Shown one piece after another: positions 44,090-53,175 of a DNA stretch of 64,000 nucleotides. The stretch comes from Anaerolineae bacterium (GTDB taxonomy: Bacteria > Chloroflexota > Anaerolineae > Promineifilales > Promineifilaceae). Position 1 is the stretch's first letter. The number at the start of each line of letters is the position of its first letter. The stretch is from contig JAUIAP010000008.1 of the NCBI GenBank assembly GCA_030425205.1, forward strand, positions 124,001-188,000, read 5' to 3'. A program made the position numbers and the translations under genes. The notes beneath the pieces are model-generated. The model saw nothing but the letters and a program-made list of their open reading frames with translations, made no database searches and was not told where the DNA came from.

Positions 44090-47000
44090 CTACGCTTTTC
44101 TGCGTCCAATGCGGACGGCGACAAGGCCGAGCAGCAGTGCGCTGATTAACAGCAATACCGTTGTCATATTGCCATGCCCCGTCTCAAATGATTGCAAGGA
44201 GGTGACGGTTGGGGTGGTCGGGACGGAGGCGGTTGCCCCATCAGTGACCTCACCGTTGTCTGAAGACCCCGACTCGCTTGCGGTTGGATCACCGCTGCTA
44301 TCGTAGACACGCACGCGGTAGTTGACTGTTTCACCCAATATCGCATCACTGGGGACGCTGCCGTTGAGAACGACCGCACTGATGCTGCCAGCCTCATCGA
44401 ACATCGCCTCACCCGCATCGGCAAAGTCGCCATCGTTGTTCCAATCGAACCAAGAGGCAACCCAAACGCCCGCACCCGCCGCGCCCGAGACATCGACCGT
44501 CATTGCGAAGGCTTCACCCGCTTCAAGCGTACTGTCAAACGCAATGCCATCATCGGTGTCGTCGTCTTGGCTGGCGGCCGAACTGTTGTCGCTGTCCCAT
44601 GCGTCACCGATCTTGAGTGCACCCGTGCCAGTGTGAGAGGCGATCCCATAGCTGGTGGCTAAATCGCTAAAATCGGCCGATCCCGCCGTACAAACCTCAA
44701 GCGACCAGCTGGACAACACACCGGCATGATTGATAAACTGATCAGCCATCTGCAAGCTCCACGTTCCCGCGCTCATCTCTTGATTGAACGCATCCAACGA
44801 CTCATTTGGCTGATAGTTATCACCCGCTGTTGGCGGACAGGTCGCGTCTTTAATCTTGGTTGTCGCCTGATCGTCAAAGCCAAAATCAAAGCTCAAGTCG
44901 TTGCCTGAATAGCCGCTGCACAGTGTCGTTGCGTTGAACAGCGTCACGCCGCTCCCGCTGGGACTGGTCAATAACCAGTTCAGACTATCGAGTGAATCAT
45001 AGACACCAGTCGCGTTGTGGATGTTGATGTCGGTGATGCGCACATCGTCGCCGACAGAGATGGTCGAGGTTCCACCGATGCTGCCGACAATTGGGATTGG
45101 CAAAAGCGAGTCGTAGGTGGTGCAGGATGAGTTGCTGACCGTAAATGCAGCAGGGGCAGATGGTTGGCCCACACCACAATCGTTGTTTGCCGTAACGCGC
45201 CAGTAGATGGTCTGACCCTCTGCCAGCGGCGTTTCGAGCGTGTAGCTCGTCGCTTGGATACCGTCTTTCATGGCAACGATATTGCTAAAGGCCGCATCGG
45301 TCGCCAGTTCGATCTTATAGGTACTGGCCTGCGCGGCTGCTTGCCATGTGAACAGCGGCGTGAGTGAGCTGATCACGGCCCCATCGGTCGGCGTGGCAGC
45401 CGTTGCAACAGCTGGCACATCATCAGCGATGTTGAGCTTCAATTCAGTGCTGGCGGTCGTCGTAATCGCCGTGCCAACCACATCGACAAAGTAGGTTCCC
45501 GCAGCGACGTTGCCCGTGTTGCCAATGGTGAGATTGCTCGTTGCGGGCAGGCCAATGACGGCTGCTGGGTCAAAGGTAGCTGTTGCGTTGGTCGGGAGAT
45601 TTTCGGCCGAAAGTGTAATTGTGCCACCAAAGCCGTTGAGCGTCGTAACATTCACGGGCGTGATCCCGTTCGCAGGCGCACAGATGGAAAGGGGAGCGGT
45701 CTCTAAATCAAACTCAGAAATACAGTGTGGTGGAATATCAAACGCCTCATTCGCATCGGTCGCACTATTGCGGTCGCCAGAGTCAGCACTAAAGCCCAAG
45801 CCGCGCCGGGCAAACACATCCCAAATCATGCACTCATTCTCGCCGCCCGTCAGCACTTGTTCGGCTGTCAGAATGGCATCGCGTGCCTCCGTAAAGGTCG
45901 GATCGCAGACCTGCATCTTCATCCCATCGAAGATGAGCTGAATCGCGCGCTGGTTGCCGGCCGTGCCAGCCGCATTGTAGACATCCGCATCGTAGCCATA
46001 CTTATCGACGTAGGCCCAATATAAATCCCAAATCATCGTCGCCCAGACTGAGCCGACACCGTGCGGAACAGCCGCGCTGTTGGTGTCATTATATGTTTGG
46101 GGATTTACGTTCATGTCGGTTGTATACGGGAAGGCGCGAATGCCGGGCCCATCAGGTGGTTGGTTGAGCGCGAATGCACCCACACCGCGATTTGTGGTCG
46201 CCGTGTGTTCAGGCTTTGTCGTCAAAACGAGACCCAGCCAATCGCTCCAGCCTTCGCCCTCACGTTCAGCGTGATTCATGCAGCCAACATCGGCCGGGCC
46301 ACCCGTCAGGCGAATCGAGATACCGTGGCCATACTCATGCGCGATGATGCCTGAGTCAAAGTCACCGTCAATGATCGTACCGGGATCGCTCAATGCCCAA
46401 ACGTACATCTGCATACGCGGGTTGCTGCCGTCGACTGGGGTTGCGAAGTTGGCGTTGTCTGTGCCGCTGCCATCTTGTGCTTCAGCGAAAACATAATCGC
46501 CGCCCACGCCTCCTCTGCCATAGTTGTTCGCTTGGAAGTTGCCGGCAACCTCGTCAAACCCATACTGGTAGTAGACATCGTGGATGATGTTTGACCAGTA
46601 GAAAAGATTGGTGACGGCTGCATCTTTGTAGAGCAAAAATAATTGGTCTGTCCCGTTATAGGGGAAGTCGAAGTTGAGTTCCTCGCCACCCTCCGCATCA
46701 CTCAATGGCAGGGGGAAATTTGGCACAAGCAGATCTTGATAAGCATGGACATTGTTGCCGCGTGTCACGGTGTACTCTGCGCCAGCCACGCCATCGACAT
46801 CATGCCAACCGTATGGGGAAGCGACCAGATCGAAGGGGTCGGTGACAATGGCGCGCTCACCATGAATGGGGCTTTCAACGGGTTGTGGAAAGACGTTGTA
46901 GGTTCCATCGACGGCGCGTGTCGTTGTTTGGGAATCGGCCGATTCTGCATTTGATAGCGAACCAGCCGGCGCATTCTCAACACCAAAGTGGTCATGGGTG

Positions 47001-47722
47001 ACAAAGTCGTAGCGGTCGAGAATCTCGCCTGTGTCCGCATCGATCCACAAATGCCACCAGTGGCTGGCATCGAGTTCGTAGATGATCATCTCCCATGAAA
47101 GACGCAATAGGCCGCTGACATCGGGTTGATACATCAACTTAACGGGAATTGGGTCACGTGAGATACCGCCCGACGAGACGACCCCTTCCTGCATCACGCC
47201 GCCCTTTGTCAAATCAATCGTAAGTGGTTCAAGTAGCGGCAGCTGCAATACGTCAGCCGCATATTCGACGGCCGTCATCGCATCGCGTGCTGGAATGGCT
47301 GCATTGATCAGGCTAGCGGCATCACTGATATAGCGACTGCCCATGCTGATGATGCTGCCATCTTGCGCGACATTGACGTTGGCGACAGCGCCGTTAATCT
47401 CAATGCCGTTGATGCGCTGGCGGGTGTGGACGTGGGTCACGCCGTTATGTTTTGATAGATAGCTAGAGGTGACGACGATATCGGAGACATCAGACGCGGT
47501 CAGATTATATTGAGGCGCACTGCTGACCAAATAATCAAGTGCAATCTGAACGGGATCGCCATCGTTCGGCCCTGTCAAAAAGCGACCAGGCATCGTCTGT
47601 GGGGATGCTGCGCCATCTGCCGCCGCAACAGGCGCGACCGATGTACGATTGCTAAGCAATAATACGAATAGCAATGCTATTCCCAAGAGTGGGAGTATGT
47701 GTTTCCATGTGGGGATTTTCAC
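44090..47722 (-). CDS. Fungalysin-type (M36) metallopeptidase with P-domain, GEVED domain and C-terminal anchor
   Basis: This encodes 1,210 residues from GTG 47722, with GGAG 8 bases upstream. Signal sequence comes first (to about 35), then an FTP/PepSY-type propeptide (about 60-240) and the M36 catalytic domain (about 330-650). The zinc site is HEYGH near 458-462, followed by GEGWSDW supplying the third ligand. A fibronectin-like region follows, then a proprotein-convertase P-domain (about 855-1010) and a GEVED domain (about 1020-1150, WFDWNNDGDF). At the end a TVTSLQSFETG stretch precedes a hydrophobic helix and Arg-Arg-Lys-Ala. It is an exported, self-processed endopeptidase held at the surface. 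Neighbouring genes give no specific substrate. Confidence 0.93.
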   Translation of the reverse strand: MKIPTWKHILPLLGIALLFVLLLSNRTSVAPVAAADGAASPQTMPGRFLTGPNDGDPVQIALDYLVSSAPQYNLTASDVSDIVVTSSYLSKHNGVTHVHTRQRINGIEINGAVANVNVAQDGSIISMGSRYISDAASLINAAIPARDAMTAVEYAADVLQLPLLEPLTIDLTKGGVMQEGVVSSGGISRDPIPVKLMYQPDVSGLLRLSWEMIIYELDASHWWHLWIDADTGEILDRYDFVTHDHFGVENAPAGSLSNAESADSQTTTRAVDGTYNVFPQPVESPIHGERAIVTDPFDLVASPYGWHDVDGVAGAEYTVTRGNNVHAYQDLLVPNFPLPLSDAEGGEELNFDFPYNGTDQLFLLYKDAAVTNLFYWSNIIHDVYYQYGFDEVAGNFQANNYGRGGVGGDYVFAEAQDGSGTDNANFATPVDGSNPRMQMYVWALSDPGTIIDGDFDSGIIAHEYGHGISIRLTGGPADVGCMNHAEREGEGWSDWLGLVLTTKPEHTATTNRGVGAFALNQPPDGPGIRAFPYTTDMNVNPQTYNDTNSAAVPHGVGSVWATMIWDLYWAYVDKYGYDADVYNAAGTAGNQRAIQLIFDGMKMQVCDPTFTEARDAILTAEQVLTGGENECMIWDVFARRGLGFSADSGDRNSATDANEAFDIPPHCISEFDLETAPLSICAPANGITPVNVTTLNGFGGTITLSAENLPTNATATFDPAAVIGLPATSNLTIGNTGNVAAGTYFVDVVGTAITTTASTELKLNIADDVPAVATAATPTDGAVISSLTPLFTWQAAAQASTYKIELATDAAFSNIVAMKDGIQATSYTLETPLAEGQTIYWRVTANNDCGVGQPSAPAAFTVSNSSCTTYDSLLPIPIVGSIGGTSTISVGDDVRITDINIHNATGVYDSLDSLNWLLTSPSGSGVTLFNATTLCSGYSGNDLSFDFGFDDQATTKIKDATCPPTAGDNYQPNESLDAFNQEMSAGTWSLQMADQFINHAGVLSSWSLEVCTAGSADFSDLATSYGIASHTGTGALKIGDAWDSDNSSAASQDDDTDDGIAFDSTLEAGEAFAMTVDVSGAAGAGVWVASWFDWNNDGDFADAGEAMFDEAGSISAVVLNGSVPSDAILGETVNYRVRVYDSSGDPTASESGSSDNGEVTDGATASVPTTPTVTSLQSFETGHGNMTTVLLLISALLLGLVAVRIGRRKA

Positions 47723-48023
47723 AGCTACTTCTCCTTTTTCCCTGATTGCTCAAAGGAGCAGAACAATCAAGTTTTGCCACGCCTAATGAAAAAGCATGGC
47801 AGTTTGCCAATCATATGACTATTTTAGCTGATTATCGTTACGAGATCGTTACGGATATGCGCGAGATCGGCCGAAATTATCCAATAGGCGCATTATGGTG
47901 GATATATTAAGTATTTGAACAACAGATTGTACTGACTTTAGGTTTTCGCTACTTCAAGTACGTGGTGCGTGGTGCGTGTCCAGAGTGCGTACCGCGCACC
48001 ACGACTTATCAATATGTCCTAAA
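47723..48023. other. Leader of the metallopeptidase gene and phrase repeat
   Basis: This gap holds the divergent upstream regions, one TCGGCCGA outside any gene (47867), and CGTGGTGCGTGGTGCGTG (47961-47978) with its partial complement GCGCACCACG nearby. The same phrase occurs near 10011-10025 inside the MBL/MarR gap. No gene is seen. Confidence 0.5.
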
Positions 48024-48137
48024 TGCAGCGTAAAGTAGGTCCTGTCATACCTGCGAAGGCAGGTATCCATTCTTTTCTAAGACTGGATTCCCACCTTCGT
48101 GGGAATGACCACGCCATAAAATTTACTTTACACTGTA
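48024..48137 (+). mobile_element. MITE-like repeat element, copy B (114 bp)
   Basis: It has the same length and termini as copy A at 1997-2110, and the inner hairpin TACCTGC/GCAGGTA is identical. The second stem differs by a compensatory change: CAC-CTTC-GTG here, CGC-CTGC-GCG in copy A. It ends 23 bases before the stop codon of the App1-like gene. Confidence 0.8.
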
Positions 48138-48160
48138 CTAACATCCCAATCACACGCCGT

Positions 48161-49303
48161 TCAAAGCAGTTGCTCAATCGCATCAGGGTCTTCTTCATCC
48201 CCGATGGTGGCGACACGGATCGGTTCGAGCGTGTGGGGGGCGATCAAGCCAGACGCGGCGGCGTGTTCGGCCGCGATAAAACTATTCTCCGTCAACACCA
48301 TTGGCACATTGTCCGATTGTAACAGATCGACAATCGTCTGAATTTCCATTTCGCGTGCCTCCTGCGAAACATCGCGGATGTAGATCGCCTTAATGCGGTC
48401 GGGAAATGCCTTGACGACGGCGCGGTAGATTTCGGGGTCGTGCTGCCCGCTGTCGCCAATCAGAACGAAGGGCAGGTCGGGGTAGGCGTTGAGAATGCGC
48501 GCAATTTGCGCCGTTTTGTGGTCGCCATGCCCGGAGGTGATGAACTTGTCTTCATCGATCCCGAGATCGCGCAACATCAGCGGGCCAGCAGGAATGTCGT
48601 GGATTTTCATGAAGTCAATCAGGAGGTCATAGAGATTCCACGGGCTGCTGCTGACGTAGAAGATCGGGTTGTTTTTGTCGCCTGTTGTGCCGTCGATCAG
48701 TGCGCGATAGAACGCGGCGACGCCGGGAAATGGCAGACGCATCTTGGCATTGTTGAGAAAGGTCAATTTGGCGACTTTGAGCAGATTGGTGGCAAACGTT
48801 TCAAGGATGGTGTCGTCGATGTCGCTGATGATGCCATATTCGGCCGATTCTGGCGCAACCATCACCTCAGCCGCAATCACTTCAGATGTGGCTGGCTCCT
48901 GCAACTGCACGCTGACCGATTGCCACCCCCCCATCACCGGTGCGCCATTTTCAGGTTTTAACACCGCCTCAAAATACCCCTCGTCATCGGCCGTCACCTC
49001 GCTGACAGCGTCCCCATGCTGCACGCGCACGCGCGCATACGGCAGCTCCTTTGAATTAAACCGACGATAGGAGTTGAGCAAATTATCCCATGTTCCATCC
49101 TGATCTTGCGCCTCGCGCAAGCCATTGTCACCCAAGACGCGCCCCTTGACGATGAGATGTTCACTTGTGCCAAACCAGCGATAGGGTTGAATGTAGTACG
49201 CGCGCTCTACCCCCATGCGCTCCTCAAATTTCTGCGTGAGTGATTCAAACTGTTTTTCCGCTTCGTAACCGAGTTTGTGAAGAATGTTGCGCCATGTTGT
49301 CAT
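48161..49303 (-). CDS. App1-like phosphatidate phosphatase (DUF2183)
   Basis: This encodes 380 residues from ATG 49303; an ATG six codons upstream is also open and neither has a strong ribosome site. The App1 catalytic region begins with the HAD-type DxDxT motif in ISDIDDTI (about residue 160). It continues with IFYVSSSPWNLYDLL, a Lys-containing SGHGDHKTAQI motif and LIGDSGQHDPEIY with the acidic motif IV. The N-terminal 140 residues include an Ig-like beta region (GRVLGDNGLRE to VSVQLQEP). There is no signal peptide. Family members dephosphorylate phosphatidic acid; in bacteria the role is mostly inferred. It is divergent from the nitroreductase gene. Confidence 0.88.
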   Translation of the reverse strand: MTTWRNILHKLGYEAEKQFESLTQKFEERMGVERAYYIQPYRWFGTSEHLIVKGRVLGDNGLREAQDQDGTWDNLLNSYRRFNSKELPYARVRVQHGDAVSEVTADDEGYFEAVLKPENGAPVMGGWQSVSVQLQEPATSEVIAAEVMVAPESAEYGIISDIDDTILETFATNLLKVAKLTFLNNAKMRLPFPGVAAFYRALIDGTTGDKNNPIFYVSSSPWNLYDLLIDFMKIHDIPAGPLMLRDLGIDEDKFITSGHGDHKTAQIARILNAYPDLPFVLIGDSGQHDPEIYRAVVKAFPDRIKAIYIRDVSQEAREMEIQTIVDLLQSDNVPMVLTENSFIAAEHAAASGLIAPHTLEPIRVATIGDEEDPDAIEQLL

Positions 49304-49396
49304 GTTACAATTATGCCACAAACGATTTAAGTATTCAGGTGGTCAGGAAGTAAGGGGGCCGAAACGACAGTCCCCTTTCAGAGCCTGATAACCACA

Positions 49397-50011
49397 ATGG
49401 GTTTTCGATTGACGCTAAAAGAACTAATTCGCAGCCGCCGTGCCATTCGTCGCTACACGAAAGAGCCTGTCCCCCATGAACTGATCCGCGATCTGCTGGA
49501 AACGGCACTGTGGTCGCCCTCTGCCCACAATCGACAACCGTGGCGCATGGCCGTGCTGACTGAGTTTGCGGACAAGGCGCAATTGGCAAACGCGATGGGT
49601 GAGCGACTGCGACGGGATCGTTCGGCCGATAATGACCCCACCCCCGCTATCGAGCGCGACGTGCAACGCTCCTATGAACGCATTACGGGTGCACCCGTTG
49701 TCATCGTCGTCTGTCTGTCGATGGCGGATATGGATGTCTATGCGGATGCGCGACGGAATTCGGCCGAAAAAACGATGGCTGTGCAATCGGTCGCTATGGC
49801 GGCGCAGTCGCTTTGGCTGCTGGCGCATGATGCAGGGCTGGGCTGTTGCTGGCTGTGTGCGCCGCTCTTTGTGCCAGAGTTGGTGCGCGAAACGCTCGGA
49901 CTTTCGGCCGATTGGGAGCCTCAAGGCTTAATGACGCTCGGCTGGCCCGCGCAAGAAAAACACAAAACCCGCGAACCGCTTGAACAAAAGGTCAAGTTTC
50001 TCGGCATCTAG
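49397..50011 (+). CDS. Nitroreductase-family flavoprotein (FbiB C-terminal-like)
   Basis: This encodes 204 residues. The FMN-binding start RSRRAIRRYTKEPVPHE and SPSAHNRQPWRMAVL are diagnostic. The second half has SVAMAAQSLWLLAHDAGLGCCWL and LMTLGWPAQ. Among nitroreductases, the short length, the Ser-Ala-His-Asn-Arg-Gln-Pro-Trp motif and the Trp-Leu-Cys-Ala-Pro segment resemble the FbiB C-terminal domain of F420 biosynthesis. No other F420 genes are present. No strong ribosome site is visible. Its last four bases overlap the stop of the convergent DinB gene. Confidence 0.88.
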   Translation: MGFRLTLKELIRSRRAIRRYTKEPVPHELIRDLLETALWSPSAHNRQPWRMAVLTEFADKAQLANAMGERLRRDRSADNDPTPAIERDVQRSYERITGAPVVIVVCLSMADMDVYADARRNSAEKTMAVQSVAMAAQSLWLLAHDAGLGCCWLCAPLFVPELVRETLGLSADWEPQGLMTLGWPAQEKHKTREPLEQKVKFLGI

Positions 50012-50502
50012 TCGCGGTCATCCGCTGCACATTCCCGCAAGAACCGATCAAAATCTAGCTCTCCCGGCGAGTGTCCAGCCTCCGTCATGATGACGGCCGC
50101 CTCACTGCGGTGCTGAATGCCGTGCATGACGACGTGCATAATCGTCTGCCACACGTTGAGCGCGCCATCGTCGCCGGCGCGCTGGATCTGCTCATCCGTC
50201 AGGTTGCTCACATAATCGAGCCAAGCCCTATTTTCAACTTCCCAGCGAGTCCTGAGTGTCGATAGGGTGGGGAAATCGGCCGAATCTAAAATCGTGTCCC
50301 CATCCTCTTCTTGCAAAATTGAACGCCAGCCATACTCCGTATCTAACGCATGGACGAGAATCCCGCGCAGGCTGCCCCATCCGGGATCAGGTGTGACCGC
50401 CCGTATGAACGCATCATCTGTAAGCTGTTCACATGCCGCAAGTAAGCGATCATTCGCCCAGATATTGAATTGAATGAGCGTCAAAATGTCCTGTCTATTC
50501 AT
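50008..50502 (-). CDS. DinB-family protein
   Basis: This encodes 164 residues of a four-helix bundle. The three metal-ligand histidines of the DinB/YfiT superfamily are visible: one in ILVHALDTEYGW (about 51) and two in HVVMHGIQHRSEAAV (about 126-130). Superfamily members include thiol-dependent transferases and damage-inducible proteins of unknown activity. It is convergent with the nitroreductase gene and overlaps it by four bases. No regulator is adjacent. Confidence 0.88.
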   Translation of the reverse strand: MNRQDILTLIQFNIWANDRLLAACEQLTDDAFIRAVTPDPGWGSLRGILVHALDTEYGWRSILQEEDGDTILDSADFPTLSTLRTRWEVENRAWLDYVSNLTDEQIQRAGDDGALNVWQTIMHVVMHGIQHRSEAAVIMTEAGHSPGELDFDRFLRECAADDRD

Positions 50503-50552
50503 CGTGGGTTCCCGTAAAAATTAACAGCCTCAAATTACACCTCTTTTCACCC

Positions 50553-50580
50553 CTCCGCGCCAATCCGCGTAATCCGCGAC
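50553..50580. repeat. CCGCGTAATCCGCG phrase repeat
   Basis: A short degenerate repeat (units like AATCCGCG) lies in the 90-base gap between the DinB start and the end of the haem-motif protein. It is the same kind of dispersed phrase as at 39831-39861. Confidence 0.45.
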
Positions 50581-50592
50581 AAACTTGCCGAC

Positions 50593-52899
50593 TTAATCAC
50601 CACGTGACAAACGCAGTTTGATATATCCCCCACCAATCAATAATACCCCTATCAACCCAATGGACAACGCCAGAACCAGCGTGTTGTCCTGCGCTTCTGT
50701 CTGTTGCAGCGTGACAGCAGTGGGGGTCGTTGCGCAGCCCGTTGGGGTTGGCTGTTGGGCGCAAATGTCGGTCTGCCAGTAGGTGAGCAGATCGGCGAGG
50801 GCTTGCGGCGGGTTGGTTGGAATCGTTGCGCCCGCTTGATCGGTGGCGTTGAGACCGTGACAGGAGGTGCAGACGCGCACTTCTCCCGGTTGAAATGTCA
50901 GCCAATAACGTTCGCGCACCACGCCAGCACCGTTTGCATCGGTCAATTGCCATGTGAGGGCGCGTTCGGCCGAAACAAACGCCGCCATCGAACCGTCTAG
51001 CCCCAATGCAACGCGCCCTGTCCCATCCGCATTGGGCGCATCGTGCATCGCTCGCGCCACGACCCGCCGCCCCACATCATCCCCAATGCCCCGCAATTGA
51101 TCCGCTTGGTAGAACTGCATAAAGCTGACATCGTAGAGCGTACCTGTGCCGTTGATTGTTTGAACACCATTGGGAACGCGCAAGTTATAGGGTTGCTGAA
51201 CGTCGGCATCGTCGCGGGTGGTCACGTCGCGGCTGACGACAACGGCGAGATCGTTGGCCTCCAGATACGCCTTGAAATTTGCCCAGTTGACACCGCTACT
51301 ATCGACGATTGCCTGTTCGGGCGCGGGCAACGCGGGTTCGCTGGTGGCGGGCGGTGTGGTGCGTGCGACAACCTCAACGGGCTGTAACTGCCAGAGTGCG
51401 CCGCTATAGGTGATGAAGCTGTCGGGATCGTAGTAGGTGACTGTTTTGCTGATGCTGGGCGTGAGCAGCTGGTCGGCAACCCAGACGGCACCACTTTGTG
51501 TGAGCGTTTTGAGGTGAAAGTCGTAGCGTGATTGGGGATGGGTGAAGCTGCCGTCGTTTTCATCAGCGCGGGTTTCGGCCGTATGAACGGCAACCAATGT
51601 CCCATCTGCCAACACGATTGGATCGCGATAGAGGCCGCTGTGATCGGCCGATGGGTTTTCAGCCACATCGGCCGTGTCAGGATGGGTCACATATTCAACC
51701 ACAATCTCATCGGCATTATCTGTGGGTGCGGCCTGCATGGCGACGATCTGCCCCGCCGCATGGGTCTGGAATTCGGGAGCGTCGATCCCAACGTAGCGAC
51801 CCGACTGGGTGGGATCTTCGCTGATTTGGAAGAAGTTTAGAATGCTGTTCGGATTGGTGCGCCCAGAGGTTGCGTCGATAAATTCGGTCAGCGCGTTGTC
51901 ATTGTTGAATGAGCGGTTGAAGTAGAAATGCAGTTCGTGTCGGCCGATATGGTTTAACGTCTCCAACTCGCTGCCATCTTGATTGACCATCCACGGGAAG
52001 AAGTGGTTGAAGCGGTGATCGTTGAGCGTGGAGCCAGCAGGCGCGGTGCGAGGTTCGGGGAAAATTTCGCTGCGCGTCGTTAGCTTGGTGGAATCGGCCG
52101 ATTCGCTTGTCCAATCATAGGTGCAGTAGATGCACGGGTTGCCAGCAGCCTCCGCCGCATTGTCCGCATCGGCCTGTTGGTCACGTTGCAAATGATCCCA
52201 GCGCGTGAAAATAATTCGGCCGAAACTGTCCACGAACGGCTCAAATACACCCGACGGCGCATGGTCGAACAAATTCAACGCCCCCGTCGCGGGATCGAGT
52301 CGCCACAATCCGCTGACCGTCGGAGCCTCTTCATACTCATCCAACTGCGGGTACAAATGGCGTGCGCCGTTGCGCGGTCTGTCCGATGTGAAGGCGATGG
52401 TGTCATCGCTCAGATAGGTGGGGCTGATGTTGTTGAAGTTGGCGGGCTGATTTGGGACATGCGTGATGCTGGGAGAATCGGCCGAATCCAGCCCCGTAAT
52501 TTCGTACAACTGCCAGTAAAACGCATCGTATTCATACTGTCCCGGCGAACCGATAATCATGCTGAAGATCGCCTTTGTGCCACTCCAATGCACGGCGGGA
52601 TCGCGCACGGCAATGCTGTTGGCATCTTGATAGCCGTCCACGCCATATCCCGCCGCCGCCGTCAAATTCTTGGTTGTGCCATCTGGATAGCGAATCCAAA
52701 GATCGCCGCCGCGTGCGACCGCTTGGGGATTACCGAGATGGTTGCCAAAGGTGGAGCCAATCGTCGTAAAATCGGCCGGAATGGGCACTTGGGTCACAAA
52801 CAGAATTGGATTGGTTGTCGTCGTTTGTGCCAGCGTTGTCGCACGTGAAAAAGTGACAGAAAGCAATAAACAAAGCCAGAGTAGCTGTCGTTTGGTCAT
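50593..52899 (-). CDS. Exported propeller-type protein with one c-type haem motif (HzsA-related)
   Basis: This encodes 768 residues from ATG 52899, AAGGAG 8 bases upstream; the longer frame from 52929 overlaps that site. A signal peptide comes first (to about 25). A region of propeller-type repeats follows (DLWIRYPDGTTKNLT, IAFTSDRPRNG, GRIIFTRWDHL). A late domain carries a single haem-binding CTSCHG (about 674-679) in QPGEVRVCTSCHG. The tail is PTAVTLQQTEAQ, one membrane helix and Arg-Leu-Ser-Arg-Gly-Asp. The layout resembles the widespread relatives of hydrazine synthase alpha subunit, but anammox function is not implied. It probably sits on the outer face of the membrane in an electron-transfer or sensing role (inference). 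Confidence 0.75.
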   Translation of the reverse strand: MTKRQLLWLCLLLSVTFSRATTLAQTTTTNPILFVTQVPIPADFTTIGSTFGNHLGNPQAVARGGDLWIRYPDGTTKNLTAAAGYGVDGYQDANSIAVRDPAVHWSGTKAIFSMIIGSPGQYEYDAFYWQLYEITGLDSADSPSITHVPNQPANFNNISPTYLSDDTIAFTSDRPRNGARHLYPQLDEYEEAPTVSGLWRLDPATGALNLFDHAPSGVFEPFVDSFGRIIFTRWDHLQRDQQADADNAAEAAGNPCIYCTYDWTSESADSTKLTTRSEIFPEPRTAPAGSTLNDHRFNHFFPWMVNQDGSELETLNHIGRHELHFYFNRSFNNDNALTEFIDATSGRTNPNSILNFFQISEDPTQSGRYVGIDAPEFQTHAAGQIVAMQAAPTDNADEIVVEYVTHPDTADVAENPSADHSGLYRDPIVLADGTLVAVHTAETRADENDGSFTHPQSRYDFHLKTLTQSGAVWVADQLLTPSISKTVTYYDPDSFITYSGALWQLQPVEVVARTTPPATSEPALPAPEQAIVDSSGVNWANFKAYLEANDLAVVVSRDVTTRDDADVQQPYNLRVPNGVQTINGTGTLYDVSFMQFYQADQLRGIGDDVGRRVVARAMHDAPNADGTGRVALGLDGSMAAFVSAERALTWQLTDANGAGVVRERYWLTFQPGEVRVCTSCHGLNATDQAGATIPTNPPQALADLLTYWQTDICAQQPTPTGCATTPTAVTLQQTEAQDNTLVLALSIGLIGVLLIGGGYIKLRLSRGD

Positions 52900-52995
52900 C
52901 GTAGTATCTCCTTGCAAGTACCCGCACAAAATTTGCGCCCCTACTTATAACCATACGATAGCATAGATTTCGGGGAAGATGAATCGGCTGGGCTC

Positions 52996-53019
52996 GGTGA
53001 TTTTCGGCCGAAAATCACC
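52996..53019. promoter_or_regulatory. 24-bp perfect palindrome centred on TCGGCCGA
   Basis: Non-coding and exactly self-complementary, it begins GGTGATTTTCGG and is centred at 53007/53008, in the divergent region between the haem-motif protein and the glycosyltransferase. It extends the common octamer by eight complementary bases each side. A dimeric regulator site or a cruciform are both possible. Confidence 0.6.
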
Positions 53020-53175
53020 TATATTGCGCCCCGCAAGCCTACCGATGGGACAATTACCGCCCTGCAAAATGGTCAGATGAGACGATTATCGCACAATCGC
53101 CACAATGGACAGACCACTCTATAATTCTGAACAGCAATTTTCGCCTGTGGCATTTGCCCACAGATTGACCTCTGC

